Assembly (NCBI GenBank): GCA_004154925.1
Contig: QJNS01000748.1
Span: 1 to 64,000, forward strand
DNA: 64,000 bases
Direction of reading: 5' to 3'
DNA from: Monosporascus cannonballus
Taxonomy: Eukaryota > Ascomycota > Sordariomycetes > Xylariales
The notes under the pieces were generated by a model, which did not search any database, had not been told where the DNA came from, and worked only from the letters and a program-made list of their open reading frames with translations. Every line of letters starts with the position of its first letter. Within the stretch, counting starts at the first letter, position 1. A program made the position numbers and the translations under genes. This document shows, one piece after another, positions 49,908 through 63,278 of this stretch.

Positions 49908-50096
49908 ATATAATGGGGCTATATGGAACCCTATTATGAAATACCGGATAAACGCCGGTACCAAGCAGCATTAGCGCAGCGCCTTATATGCGAACACACA
50001 TAACTGTATTTTTATTTTCCCTTTTTTTTCCCTTTAGCTAGAAAATAAACTTCTATTGGCAACTGATTATAGACCGCTTAGGTAAAACCTTTTATA
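49908..50096 (+). repeat. 3' LTR of family 3
   Basis: Starts TATAATGGGGC and ends CCTTTTATA, then the TSD ATTAT. Differences from the 5' LTR are mostly transitions, plus a one-base length difference. Confidence 0.9.
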
Positions 50097-50101
50097 ATTA
50101 T

Positions 50102-53100
50102 GTTCATATTAATAAGTTCGTTAAGTACGTTTTTATAAATATCGGATATAAAATTAAGATTTGTGTTTATTAAAATCGTTTTAATATTTTTATAATAACT
50201 GATATTATATATTAATAACGTAATACGCTTACATTTTAACGTAATTATTGTATTAATAATTATTACAAAATTCGAAATACTTTTTAACGTTTAATTTAAC
50301 CGTTCCGTTTACTTATTTCTTTAAAATTTAAATATATTAAATAGTTTGTAATTTAAGTTTATTTGTAATATAAGCCTTTATGAAAAATTTGAAGTAAACG
50401 TAATATCTCTATCGGAAATAATTTCGTATAGTAATCCGTATATATCAGAAAGACTTTTGAAAAAAATATTATTTATTAGATATTAATATTTGTTTAAAAA
50501 GGGAAAAAAAATACAAAAACTTCGTGAATACGTGGACAATAATGAAAATATTATCGTAATATGCTTTTATTATTAAATATTCTAATAAAAAAGGTTAATA
50601 ATAAATTTTATAATAATTAGATTTTATAATTCCTTTAAAATTAATAATACATATAACTTTTTATAAAAGTTATATCGTTATATTTTAGCGCTATTACAAA
50701 CGTTATATTATTTTCATATTTTTAAATTACTATTTTTATTTTAGAAAAGTAATAAATATATTAAAATCGATTTAACGTTTTATAAATCTCTCGATATATA
50801 TGAAACTAATACTTATATATATTTCGTATTAAATGTATTTAATATTCTTTTAAAATATATAAATTTTAAGTATATTATTATTATATTCTTTATTTTCTTA
50901 ATATATATTATATAGTACTATTCGTATTAAAATAATTTAATATAAACGTAAATATTTGTTTAAGTAATATTAACAATATTATAATTAGTTTTAATTCACT
51001 TTGCTTTCGAAATTTAATCGCTTATTTAAAGTAATTGCTTTATCGTTTTTAAGCCTTTTTTAGAAATAATAACGAAATTAAAATTTGTTATTTTTTTACC
51101 TATTATAATTTTTATCCTTTAAGTCCTTTAATTATAATATAACAGGCAAATTGTTAATAATTTATATAAATTTTAATTTAATACATTCTTTTGAAAAAAA
51201 TATCTACAAGGTAATAGATATATAAGCAAAGTGATAAGCGAATTACCGTAGATTATTTCAAGAAATAAATATATTAATAAATTTTTATCTAGGTTGTATA
51301 CGTATTTGCCCAAGTATAGGATTTGTAATTTTCCTAAGGAGGTAAGTCGGCGACTGGTCGCCGATATTTATCTATATCTTCTGTATTCTTTTATTTCCTT
51401 ATATTGCTCCCTTTTTCTTTACCTGTTAGTTCTTAATAACTGTTACTAGCTGTATACCGCGTTATAATAGATGCGGTATTAAGTTATACAGTATTATTAT
51501 AGGGCACGGATATTCCGTCAGTATTTAGTAAGTTTGTGCCCTTATTATTCCGAACGCCGTTAATATAGGGCCGGTAAATCTCGGCGGTCGTAACGCGTAA
51601 AGTAGGTCGAAGGTTTGCCGAAAGCGTATTGCTTCGTTGTTGCGTTAGCGAAAATCGAAGCTAATTTTTGATTCTGTACCAACTTTTTTTTCTTTGAGTT
51701 CTCCTATTTTCGCCGCGGGTTCGCTAACCAGTTCCGCCAGTTCGCCGATTAGCTCTATAAGTTCGCCGGTTGGTTCTTTATATACGCCGAACCCCAATCC
51801 GTTTTGCGTCTAATCGTTAAACGTACGCCTTTAACTTATTAATAAAGCGCAAAATCTTAATTTTAAGAAAATAAATCTAATTCTTATTAAGTATATTTGG
51901 CATTATCAGCGTTCGATCGGCGACTTATTTTAGTTTTAAGGTTTTTATATTATTATTAGTTAACAATAATTAATTATTATTTTAATTATTATTAATTTTG
52001 CGTTATATATATAGCATTTTATCGATATATTATTATTATTCTGCTTTATTTTGAATATAATTTGATTATTTTATTTTATAAATATTTAAACCTTTTTTAA
52101 CCGATTTGCAATAAATCGTAGCCGTTAAAATACTTAAGATTTTTTTCTTATTCGTTTTATTTTTTATAAATATGTTATAATTTCTTTCAAATATTACGAA
52201 AATTCATTATACATTTATTGAATATTTTTCTATTTTCTAAATATTGGATTTAATAAGATTGATTTATTTATTTTAATTATTCTTATGCCGAATAATATTT
52301 TTAACAAGTTTTATTTATTGTTCGTTGTGGAAATTAAAAAGTAATATATTATCGGCGATTTTTAAATTATATTATAATTTTAAAGAGAATATAACAAATA
52401 TATTTTGCAATTTGTGATATTTTACAGATAAATACACCTTATATATTTATAAATTTATTCGTTTAATAATTCTTATCCGAATATATATTAATATTAATTT
52501 AAAGCTTTTTTAAAAATTAAAATTCATCGTAAAAAGGTTTACCATTTATTTTTTTTGAAAAGGTTATCGATATGTATTTTTAATTATAATACCTCTTTTA
52601 AATAGTTACGGCTTTTTTCTAATATTCGTTTATACGTCGGCGAATTTCTGCTATACGCCTTAAATGTTTACGTATTTTTTAAATTTTAAGTTAAAATTCT
52701 TGTGATATTTATTTTATTATACGAAAATAATAATTATATAAAAATTTAAATAACGAATATCTGATAAAAATCCTTTTATAATTAGTATAAGCAAATTCGG
52801 TTTTGTGTAATACCCGGACCTAATTTATTTAATTTTTGTTATTATAATTTCGAAAATATCTTTTTAAAAACTTAATTTATACGTTTAAATTAACAGTTTA
52901 TTTAAAAGTAATAAACGGTAAATAATTAATATTCTGGTTTTAACTAGGTAAAATTCAGTTTAAAATTAATTCATTAATAATTTATTCTGATTGTTCACAT
53001 TTTTTAATAAAAACTGAGTTAATATTTTTTTGCTTTATATAAAATATTAATTAATTTTATGATAATTATTATTTTCAATAAAAGTAATATAGGTTCCGTA

Positions 53101-53499
53101 AACTAATCGACGAATATTAAAATAATGTTATATATATATTTATAAATTTTTAAGTTAAAAAGTAATATTCGTAATAAAATTTGTATTAAAGTTTTAAAAT
53201 AATTATCTTAATAAAAATAAAAATTATAATATTTTATAAGGTTTATATTTAGGTTTTTGTATATTTTATTATATTATATATTTTTCGACACATTATTAAA
53301 TATCGTTTGCTGAATATATTTGATAAAACTTTCGATTAATAAATTTAATAGTTTTACTATATTTATATATTTTAGTCGAAAAGTATTATAATATTAATTA
53401 ATACGTTATTAACCTAAAAATATTATTACGAAATAACCACTTAATTTCGATAAAATAAAACGCTTTTAAAATCTATATAATAATGTTTTTTTGTTTTAA
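50102..53499. other. Older AT-rich sequence between copies D and B
   Basis: 3.4 kb of heavily mutated DNA with no recognisable domain. It contains one GC-richer, less mutated island at about 51,340-51,830, listed separately. It is presumably part of an older element that was split by the insertions. Confidence 0.4.
51340..51830 (-). other. GC-richer island with hairpins and partial minus-strand frame
   Basis: Inverted repeats cluster here: TCGGCGAC/GTCGCCGA (51347-51364), an interrupted stem from CTGTATACCGC to TATACAG (51450-51491), ACGGA/TCCGT (51506-51518), and GGGCAC/GTGCCC (51502-51541). The minus strand from about 51,800 keeps a frame with GLGFGVYKEPTGELIELIG, ELAELVSEPAAKIGELKEKK and RPPRFTGPILTAFGIIRAQ. 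Its few stops could be RIP products. I do not recognise the product. Confidence 0.4.
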
Positions 53500-53504
53500 T
53501 TTTT

Positions 53505-53710
53505 TGTGAAAATATAGCCCTTATAAGGATGAGGTTGGTAGCCGACCAGCTACGGATTAGCCACCGACCCTTTTATTAATATAAATCCACCATCTGGCAA
53601 CTAATAGGAAATATCAGATAAAAATAACTTAATATATTTATTTTTTGGAATTTGCTTTACGATTAGTTGGAGATTACCTTACCTAGCTTATAGCTATTTA
53701 TTATTTTATA
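53505..53710 (+). repeat. 5' LTR of family 2 copy B
   Basis: Starts TGTGAAAATATAGCCC and ends TTATTTTATA. Confidence 0.9.
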
Positions 53711-56700
53711 ATTTTTTTATTTACTATAAAAAATAACGTAATAATTATTAAAAGCAAAGTTCGCCGATTGCAAAACGAATTTAAGTTATTAATCGAAAAG
53801 ATTGCCAATCGGAACGTAACCGACGAACGATCGATTACGGTACGGAAATAGGCGAAAAAGCTTATAACGAAATTTTAATAAGTAAAGGACTATAATTTTC
53901 GAGATTCCGAATTACCTTATATATATAATAAGGATACGTTCTAATAACCGTTAATTAAACGGTCGGAAAACGGGCGTAATATAACGAACGTATTCCGGAA
54001 CTTAAAATAAAAAAGGGTTAAACCTTTTAATAATAATTAAAATTTAAAAATTATTCGTTAATAAAACAAATAATATTCGGAATTATTTTAATATTTGGCC
54101 GTATAATAAATAATAATATAGGTTAAAAAAGTAAAACTTTATAAATTAATTAGGATATTATCGTAAAAGCCCAAAGACGATAAACGAATACCGTATTATA
54201 ATTATCCGAAGTTTTCCGAACGTAAATCGATCAAAAAAAAAATAGATAAAAATTATTACGGAAATTTACGCCGAAAAGCCAGAGCGAAATGCCTTTATTT
54301 ATATCTAATAAATTATAGGTTAAATAAACGTTTTTATTACAAACGCATAATAATTATACCGTATTACGTTTAATTACTTTAATTACGAAAAAAATTGAAA
54401 ATAAACAATTTATAGATTTTTATTAGGAAAAATTACGTAAATTTTAATTTTCTTAATAAGGAATATAAGGAATAATTTATGTAATTACGATAACGATGCG
54501 ATTAATTATTATTAAACTTTTATATTAAATAAAAACTTTTAATTTATAAAATAAAACTTATAAACATTTTTAATTTGGAAAATAATCAAGATAATAAATA
54601 TTTTACTTTTAATTATTTTTATAAATTAATATTAAGGTTACGAAATATCTTATTATAGGAAAACGTTAAATTAAAATAAATTAATAATATAACAAATAAG
54701 GCAAAATATTATCAAGATGTTTAGAAAAAGGCGAAAAAAAAACCGATTATTTTTTATTAAAAATACTAATAAAGATAAATAATCCCTTTTTAACGTTTTT
54801 TAAAAAAATCGTTAAAACAAATTAAAGGCGCCGCAAAAAAATAATAAGGACCGCAAACGTTTTTATATTCGAAAAACAAATAATTGCCGATTTAATTCCG
54901 ATTAAAGTTAATCCGTATAACTTAATATTTTTGATTTTTATAAAGGCCTATTTAAATATTATAACTATAAAAAATTAAGTTATAAAAACGTAAATTATAA
55001 ATCAAAAAAAGAAATACGAAAACCTTGCTATCCCGGCCATACGGAAACCGACCTCCGAAAGCCGTATAAAACGTTATAATATATGACGATAAATCAAATT
55101 AATTCCCAGACGTAAACCCAAAAAAGGAGCCGGAATAAACGTATACGTCCAGTTTATTTCGGCTGATAATTATAGGACGGTTAAAACAAAGCCGGCCTTT
55201 AAAGGAAAAGCACTTATTAAAAAAATACGGGGGACGTAACGGTACAAATAAATATAAATACCGGAATATAGAAAAATATTACAAGTAAAAAGTTAGCAAA
55301 AAAGCTTAACTTTTAATTAATTTTCGTAAATATTCTAGGCCTTATCGGCGCTAAAGGCGCGTATATCAAATATTATAAGGCTTACGAAATTTCTGTTAAT
55401 ATAATAAATAATAACGGAAACGAACGAAAGTTTAGCCAAATTTACTTTATAATATGCTATAATCGAAAAACGCCCGATTTCTTATTATTTAAATTCGGAA
55501 TAAATAAATTAAGGATTTTATTAAATATAGTTATATATTAATAGTTATACGGATTATTATAAAAAGTCGATAAATAAAAAATTATAAATTTAGTAATTTC
55601 CGGTAAGCGAATTTATACTATTAATTTAATAAACTTAACCGAAAAACTAAATATCCCGGAATTTAAAAAAAAATAAGATTAGGGAATAATTAACCTCCTT
55701 ACATATTTAAAGAATTTTCGGCGAATGTATTCCGAAAATATAACGAAAAAAATATTTTAACTATTAAGGGCAAAATATGTAATAAATCTGATCCCAAAGA
55801 AAACGTATTTATTCGGCCTAATTTACCTTATTTCAAAAATTTAAAGGAAAATATTCGAAAAATATATCCGAAAATAACTTAAAAGCAAGCCGGATACGTT
55901 ATTCGAAAACGGATATAAAAGCATTAATATTATTTATGCCTAAGAAAATCGGTAATTTTCGATTACATATTAATTATAAGAAAATAAATTAAATAATAAT
56001 AAAAAATCAATACCTTTTACCCTTAATTTCAAAAATAATAAATCGCTTAGGATTAATTAAAATATTTTTGAAAATTAATTTTAAAAATATTTATTATTAT
56101 ATTAAAATTAAAAAGGGCGATTAATAAAAAACCGTTTTCCAAACGTAATACGGGCAATTCGAATATACGGTTATATTATTTAACCTTATTAACGCGCCAG
56201 TTATATTCCAAAATTATATAAATAAAATATTAATTAAATTAATTAATTATATATGTATAAGATATTTAAATAATATTATTATTTATTCGGATAACGAAAA
56301 AAAATATACGAAATATTGTTAATTAATTTACAAACGGTTATTATAATATTAATTATTTACTAAAATGTTTAAATACGAATTTTCTTTTAAAAAAATTAAA
56401 GTTTTTAAGATTTATAATTAATATTGACGATTTGGAAATAAACCGCCGACGGGTTAATATTATCGAAATATGGTCAAAACTAAAATTAATTTATAATATT
56501 TAAATATTTGTAAGATTTACGAATTTTTATCGGAAATTTATCGCCTATTATTTACATATTACTAAATTTATTATTAAGTTTTTAAAAAGGGCATAAAGCA
56601 AATATAAAATAACAAAATTTAAATAATTCGAAAAAATTAAAAAGGCGTTTTAAAACTTAAAAAATATTTTTTAATCAGTAACCATTTTCCGATATTAAAA

Positions 56701-59700
56701 TAACGCCAAAAATATTAAAGTTGAAATAAACGTATCGGTAAAAACATATTAAAGATATTTTTATAAAAATACGGAAAATATTAACGTTTAATTATATATT
56801 AATTACGAAAATTAAGATCAACGAAAAAACAATAAGTTATAAAGCAATAAAAATTATTAGCAATTATAAAAAGCTTAAAATATTAACGGTAATACCTTAA
56901 AAATACGGAAAAAAATTTCCTAATATTTACCGATTATATGGCGCTAAAAAATATAATAAAGGCGCCGGCGCGTAACCTTAAGAAAAAATTAACCCGATAG
57001 GTTTACCGCCTTACGTAATTTAATTTTAAGATCTAATACCAACCGGGCGCCGCCAACCCGGCGGATAAGTTATTTAAAACCCAGATTATATATTAAAGGA
57101 AATCGCGTATAAAAACGTAATTTCCATATTATTTAAGAAATTCAAATTTACGAATAATATACCGGAAAACAGTTATAAATATATAATGCGATTTAGAACA
57201 TTATAAAAAAGTAAAAGGCTTTATAAAAGCAACGCAAAATTCGTTCGTTATAAAATTCTCAGATAGATTTTAGGTGGCGAAAGCTTAAATAATTATTATC
57301 CGCATAAAAAAACGGAAAACCGTTATTATACGATTAGAAAAAAATTTTAAAAAGAAAAAAAGGTAAGGAATTATATATTTATCGAACTTATTATTTATAA
57401 ATAATAATATAAGTACGAATTTCAATAATAACATAATTAGCGGTTAAATAATGGCAACCGCAAACTATAACCGTATTATAATTGGATTTTGAAAAGTTTG
57501 GGAAAAACGAAATTAATATCAAAATTATTTTTAATAATTAATATGTTTTACGTCCTTTGGCAAAAATTTATTTAAGGATAAAACAGTATTTTAGCCGAAA
57601 ACTTCTTAATAATTTTACAATTAAGTTTAAACGTTACAAATTAAAACCTTAAATATTATGAAATTAATACGGATAACTGGATATTAAGCCGGAATAAAAA
57701 GAAAATATTTTTTTTGGATTTAAATAGGATTTTATATTATCGGAATAAAATCGTAATTCCGTCGTAAAACATTTACGGAAATAATTAATTAATTAATACC
57801 ATAATAATTTAAAAACAAAATATATAAGATATATCCGTACATTAAAATTAATAACCAAAAAGTTTTATTAGGAAATTATAACGAATAATATCCGAAAATA
57901 TATTAAGTAATATCCGAATTATTAAGGCATAATAAAGTTACGCTATAAACCACATAAATACCTATAGCTTTTGTTATTATCTAAATAACTTTTTTAAAAA
58001 ATCTCGTTAGATTTTATTACGGCATTTCCCAAAAACCCAAGTTTAAATAAGTTAAAATACGACGTAATTCTGGTAATTATCGACCATTTTACGAAATTAA
58101 AATTATTTATTTTTACAGTTAAAATTTTAATTATAATTAAATTGGCCCGAATATTTTATAACAAAATTAAATGCAGATTTAATATGCCAGCCGGAATTAT
58201 TAACGATAAAAATAAATTATTAATAAATTAAATTTAGGCGGAATTTTATAAAAAACGAAAAATAAAGCGATAAATATTAACCGTTTATTATCCGTAAACC
58301 GATAAATAAATAATACGTATTTATTAAACCTTAAAATATTATTTCGGTAATTACGTTAATATGTATTAAAATAATTAAATAAAGTTATTATGAAATACGG
58401 AATTTATATATAATAATATACGGAATGCGTTTATCGGCCGTTTTCCGTTCGAAACTTTATATAAGTATTATTTAAAGAAAATAAAATATTTTTATAAAGA
58501 TTTAAAGGATAAATAAAAGGAATTAAAAAGCGTTTTGAAAAAATGGCGGTTATTTATCAAATAATATATAAATATTGGGAAGAAATAACGGTAGCCCAAA
58601 AAAGTATTATAATTAATGCCATACGCCTATAGAATTCCAATTAAAATAATAAGTAAATTTATTAATCAAAAATTTAAAATTCAAAAATAAAAAATTCGTA
58701 CTTATTTATATCCGGGTTGTGATTAAAAAGCAAATAGGTTCCTAAACGTATAAAATAATGCTTTTTATTAAATATTAACGTATATATAATATATTTTCAA
58801 TATTTTTGTTAAAATCGTAATATAACCGGGAACCGGGCGATATTTAAATAACGTTATTAAACCTAAGAAAAAAACAAAAAAATAAATAATAAAAAATATC
58901 GTTCGTTATTAAAATAGCCGGGGGTAATATAAATATCTAATTAAATAAAAAGGCTAACTTATCGAATATAATACGTAAAAACCCCGAAAATATTATAAAT
59001 ACGCATTTAAAATATTATAACGTTACAAAAAGAAAATTAAATACATATATAAGAAATAAAACGACTTAAAAACCGTAAGGTAATAACAGCCTAATCGGAA
59101 ATTAATTATTTAATAATTATAAAAATTATAAAAAATAATTCCAAATAAAATTAAAATTTTAATATTAAAATATTACTTAATTATATAATTATTGTTAAGC
59201 CTTTAATAAATAATTACTTTATCGTATATTGATCGGAAATTTACAAACGATATAAAAAGAATTAAATTTTTAGTTCGAAAATAAAATTTCGCATTTAATT
59301 ATGAAGCTTTACGTTAATTAGCCTTTAATAAGCGTATTAAGGAAATTAATATAGGAATATTGGAAAATAATCGGAAAATATATGACGGCAAAAAGTAGGT
59401 ATATTTATTAAATTTATTAGTTGTAAAATTCGGAAAAAACTTAAAAACGTTTTATGTTTTACGAAAAATAAGGCCTAAATAACCGGAATATAATTTGTTA
59501 TTAATTAGAAATAAGGCGTTATCCTTAAAACGTTTAATATATTTGGGTTTGGTAATAGCTTTGCCGGGTAAAACCGTTTTTAATTATAATTATTAATAAA
59601 TATTAAAATTTTGTTAAAACGTCGGAAAATAGGCGGAAAATGTTCGTAAACGGGGAACGTAATGGTATAATAATCTTCGAAAGTTACTTTATTTATAGGG

Positions 59701-60705
59701 ATACCTTAAAATTACGCTTAATCGGAAATTAATTACGGAATAATAAAAAAATCGTAATACTTACAAAAAGAATTTAAATTTGTAAACCTATAAAACGGTA
59801 TTAAAACTGGATTTCCGTAACCATAACGGATAATCGGAAATCGATTTTAATTATATTAAAAAGATAATATTCCTTAATAATGATCGCGTTAAAGGCGAAT
59901 TCGGCCTTACGAAAACCGTTAAGTTAATAACCGACCGCAATTATATCGAAATATTCGTATTAGATACTTGCAGTACGAACTTTTTCGAATTCGTCGATTA
60001 ATTCCTAGTTATCGGTACCGAATTAAAAAATTATCTGAATAATACCCTTAAAGATAATCGAAATCTAAACGGAAATTAAACAACGATATTAATAATATTA
60101 GGAATAATTATTTATTACGCGAAAAACCTTTTAATAATAATTAGCTATAACATAATTTAAGGCGCCCGGAATTTAAACATAAACCGTACGGTAATCGAAA
60201 TAACGTTATATTATGTAAATATAATAAGGCTTATTGCCGTCCGTAATACGACTAATATTTATGTTATTATCGGCGTCGAAAGGATAAGGTTAGAAAAAAT
60301 CCTAATCCTCCTTAATATTAAATTATTATTTCTTTTAGAACTCCTTATAAGAAAAAGATATGGCGAACGGAAATAGTACGTAAAACAGACGGAAAAGGCA
60401 AAATAAAAATAAAGAAAAACGGGAGACCGAACGGAACGTATACGCAAAAAGAATAGAGATATGGGCGTAAAAAGGAAAAAGAAAAAAAGGTAAATAAAAT
60501 AAGGTTAAAAACAAATTATAATAAGGAATTGGGCGGAACATAATTGATTACGTAATATGGTACGTATTAATTATTATAATAATTATTTATAATATAATAT
60601 AACGGTAAATTATCGATAAGCATACGTAATTTGATTTGCAAAACGCATTATATTAAATTAATAATAATATTGTTAAGAATTAATAACTTAAAAAAGCGAA
60701 GTAAT

Positions 60706-60911
60706 TATAAAGATATAGCTTTTATAAAGATAAGACTGGTAATTAACTAATTACCGATTAGTTACCGACCTACTTTTTAATATAAATTTACCATTTAATA
60801 GCTAATAGGAAACGCCAGATAAAAATAACCTAATACATTTACTTCTTGGAATTTGCTTTACGATTGGTCGGAGATCACTTTACCCAGATCACAGCTATCT
60901 ATTATCTTACA
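60706..60911 (+). repeat. 3' LTR of family 2 copy B
   Basis: Starts TATAAAGATATAGC and ends ATCTTACA, with intact CA at the 3' end. Confidence 0.9.
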
Positions 60912-60916
60912 TTTTT

Positions 60917-62816
60917 TTCAGGTTAACGTTACGAATTTTTAAATATTTAATTTTTTACTTATAATTTATAGATTCTATTATAAAATTATTATAAAACTTT
61001 CGAAATAAATATCGTTTTATATAAAATTAACTTTTTTCTTATTAAGTTTAAATCATACTATTTCGATATAATAATTTTAACGTTTTAGTTTTTTAATTTT
61101 ATTCACAATTCGATATTAAAACGATATTTTATTATTATAGTAAATTTTAATATCTTTAAAGTAACCTTAATTTTACCCTTTTTTAAGTTTCTTTTACCGT
61201 ATATATTTTATATTGAAAACATTGATATACGGTTTTGTTTCGTTGGTTTTTTAGAAAATTATTTATAATCGTATAATTAAAGTTTTACATTATTTTAAAA
61301 GAATTTATCTTCTAGTCGCTAAAGAATCTAATTACGAAAAGGTTTTAAATAGTTTTAGTAAATTACTTCATCCAGCTATATTTTTCGATTATACAAAATT
61401 TAATTATTATTAAGTATTTGACTTTCTTAAGTAATTTATTGATTAATCGAAATGCTTTTACGAAGGTTAATATTATATCCTTATAATAAATTGATATAAA
61501 TATATAATGTGGTCGCCGATTTAATTTATTAATATTACAATTCGAAATACAATTAAAATAACCGATATATTTATTAACCGAACTTTTTTGAAAGGTTTTG
61601 TACAAGTACAGCGAGTATTTCTTTTAATACCTAATAACACGTTAAAATTAAAACTATTTATTCGGTGCTTTTTTTAAATATTATTGTTAATAGTTTAAAT
61701 GTTTTATAATAATAAATTATTTTTGTTATTTTATTCCTTATTGAATTTCGATATCGAAAGGTTTTCACAATTGAAATATAATTATGTATTAATGTTTTTA
61801 TAAAATTATAATAAAATGTGTATTATATATTTAATATACATATTTTTTCATATAAATATAATTAATAATGTTGTAATATTGGGAAAAAATCGTATTATGA
61901 AAAGCGGCATTTACACTTTTAAACTTTTCGGTTATTTCGTTAATTTATGAAAAAAAATTTATATAGGCAATTTTTTAGGAAATTAATAATAAAAGAGGTA
62001 TTATTAAATAATTTATTATAAATCATTTATAAAAAATAATTGTTTTAACAATATTTGAAAGTTATATATGAAATTAAGACGCTTTTAAATTTAAATTACA
62101 ATAATTTATTAAAGACTTATCTACTCTTTTTTTAATATATATAATATATTTTAAAACCGAAATTGGGGTTTTAAAAAATTCGTATTTATTAATCTAGTAA
62201 ATAATTAATATTCTTTTAAGCGATAAAGACTTCATCGAAAATATTGTATATATTTTGTTCTGTTATTCAGAAATATTACAATATTATTTAAATAATAACG
62301 TATACTTAATATATGAAGCCAGTGCAATCTTTATATATATATACTTAAAAGATCATAAAAATATTAATAAATTTGAAAAATATTATGATATATTTAAATT
62401 AAATATATTCTTTTCGAAAAAGAGTATTTTATATATCCTTTTTTAACCTGTATTCGATATTATAAATGTTTTAAATTTGATCTGAAAGCATTTTAACAGA
62501 TTTTAATTAATTTATACTTTTAAAAATTAACGATTAAAAAGTATTTTCAAGGGTTTTTTTTCGAAATATACGTTTTAGAAATTCTTTAAATATTTAATTA
62601 ATTATATAATTTGCGAAATATTTTTTTATAGAACTCGAAGATATTACGATTATTATCAAACTTAATAAAGTTAACAATATAAGCCGATTTGCCGGCAAAT
62701 ATAAAGTTTATTAAATTTTCGCCGTCGATTTGTTTAAATTTCGGTAAATATATTTATATTTTATAATTATTAGTAATATATTTTATTTAGTTTTAATTAA
62801 GATAATAATGAAATAA
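60917..62816. other. Older AT-rich sequence right of copy B
   Basis: 1.9 kb of strongly AT-rich DNA. An 80-codon minus-strand frame at 61363-61605 (INKYIGYFNCISN, NRRPHYIFISIYYKDIIL) is the longest. It vaguely recalls a retroelement integrase but cannot be assigned. No other feature is supported. Confidence 0.35.
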
Positions 62817-63040
62817 TATAACGGCTAAGAGTTTAACCAACTATTAAACCTTAGTCGTACGGGTTTATATTGGCAGAAGCATCGTGGAACTCTATAATAA
62901 TAAGATAACTTAGTTACATTTCTTAATATCAAAGATGCAAAAGTTGTATTACAAACGATTAATATTAATAAATATTACAAACTAAAGTTATTTAAATTAT
63001 AAAAAACAATAAACGTATATATTTTCGTTTTAGCTTAAGA
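62817..63040 (-). mobile_element. LTR fragment related to family 1, minus strand (right edge)
   Basis: The sequence TATAACGGCTAAG then TTTAACCAACTATTAAACCT, GGGTTTATATTGGCAGAAGC and later AAAGTTATTTAAATTAT and AAACGTATATAT follows the reverse complement of the family-1 LTR 3' half. Indels relative to 20484-20841 suggest a different subfamily. Similarity fades after about 63,040, and the inner LTR end may lie near 63,147. Confidence 0.6.
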
Positions 63041-63278
63041 TGTTTAAGCGGTTTAAACCCTTAAGCTCGTTAAATCTTTTAAGCTTTTTCGCCGGCTGAA
63101 AGAGCTTAAGGCGCTTGGCACATTAAGACCTTTAAGCTAATTACGTAATATCTTAGCAGGGGTCGGGTTAGTCTTTTTCGTACGCCCGACTATCCGTCAA
63201 AAAGCCAAGACCGTTAGGTTATCACACGATTTCTCCCCTTCTAGGATCTTTATCTCTAAAGACCAAATTATTTGTTTA

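Larger units (their letters stand above)
43239..50096 (+). mobile_element. Ty3/Gypsy family 3 chromovirus, copy D (6,858 bp)
   Basis: LTRs of 188 bp (43239-43426) and 189 bp (49908-50096) are bounded by the TSD ATTAT (43234-43238 and 50097-50101). LTR landmarks shared by both include GGCTATATGGA, CGCCGGTACCAAGCAGCA and TTTTCCCTTTTTTTTCCC. Internal order on the plus strand fits Ty3/Gypsy with a chromodomain. Confidence 0.93.
53505..60911 (+). mobile_element. Ty3/Gypsy family 2 chromovirus, copy B (7,407 bp)
   Basis: 206-bp LTRs at 53505-53710 and 60706-60911 with flanking TTTTT (53500-53504 and 60912-60916; a low-information TSD in AT-rich DNA). It is collinear with copy A over its full length but more heavily mutated. 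Examples are the zinc knuckle near 54,955-55,000 without Cys ligands, the protease box near 55,240-55,290 with a stop, reverse transcriptase YLNN near 56,265-56,290, integrase near 58.0-58.3 kb and a chromodomain remnant near 58.9-59.05 kb. Confidence 0.93.
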
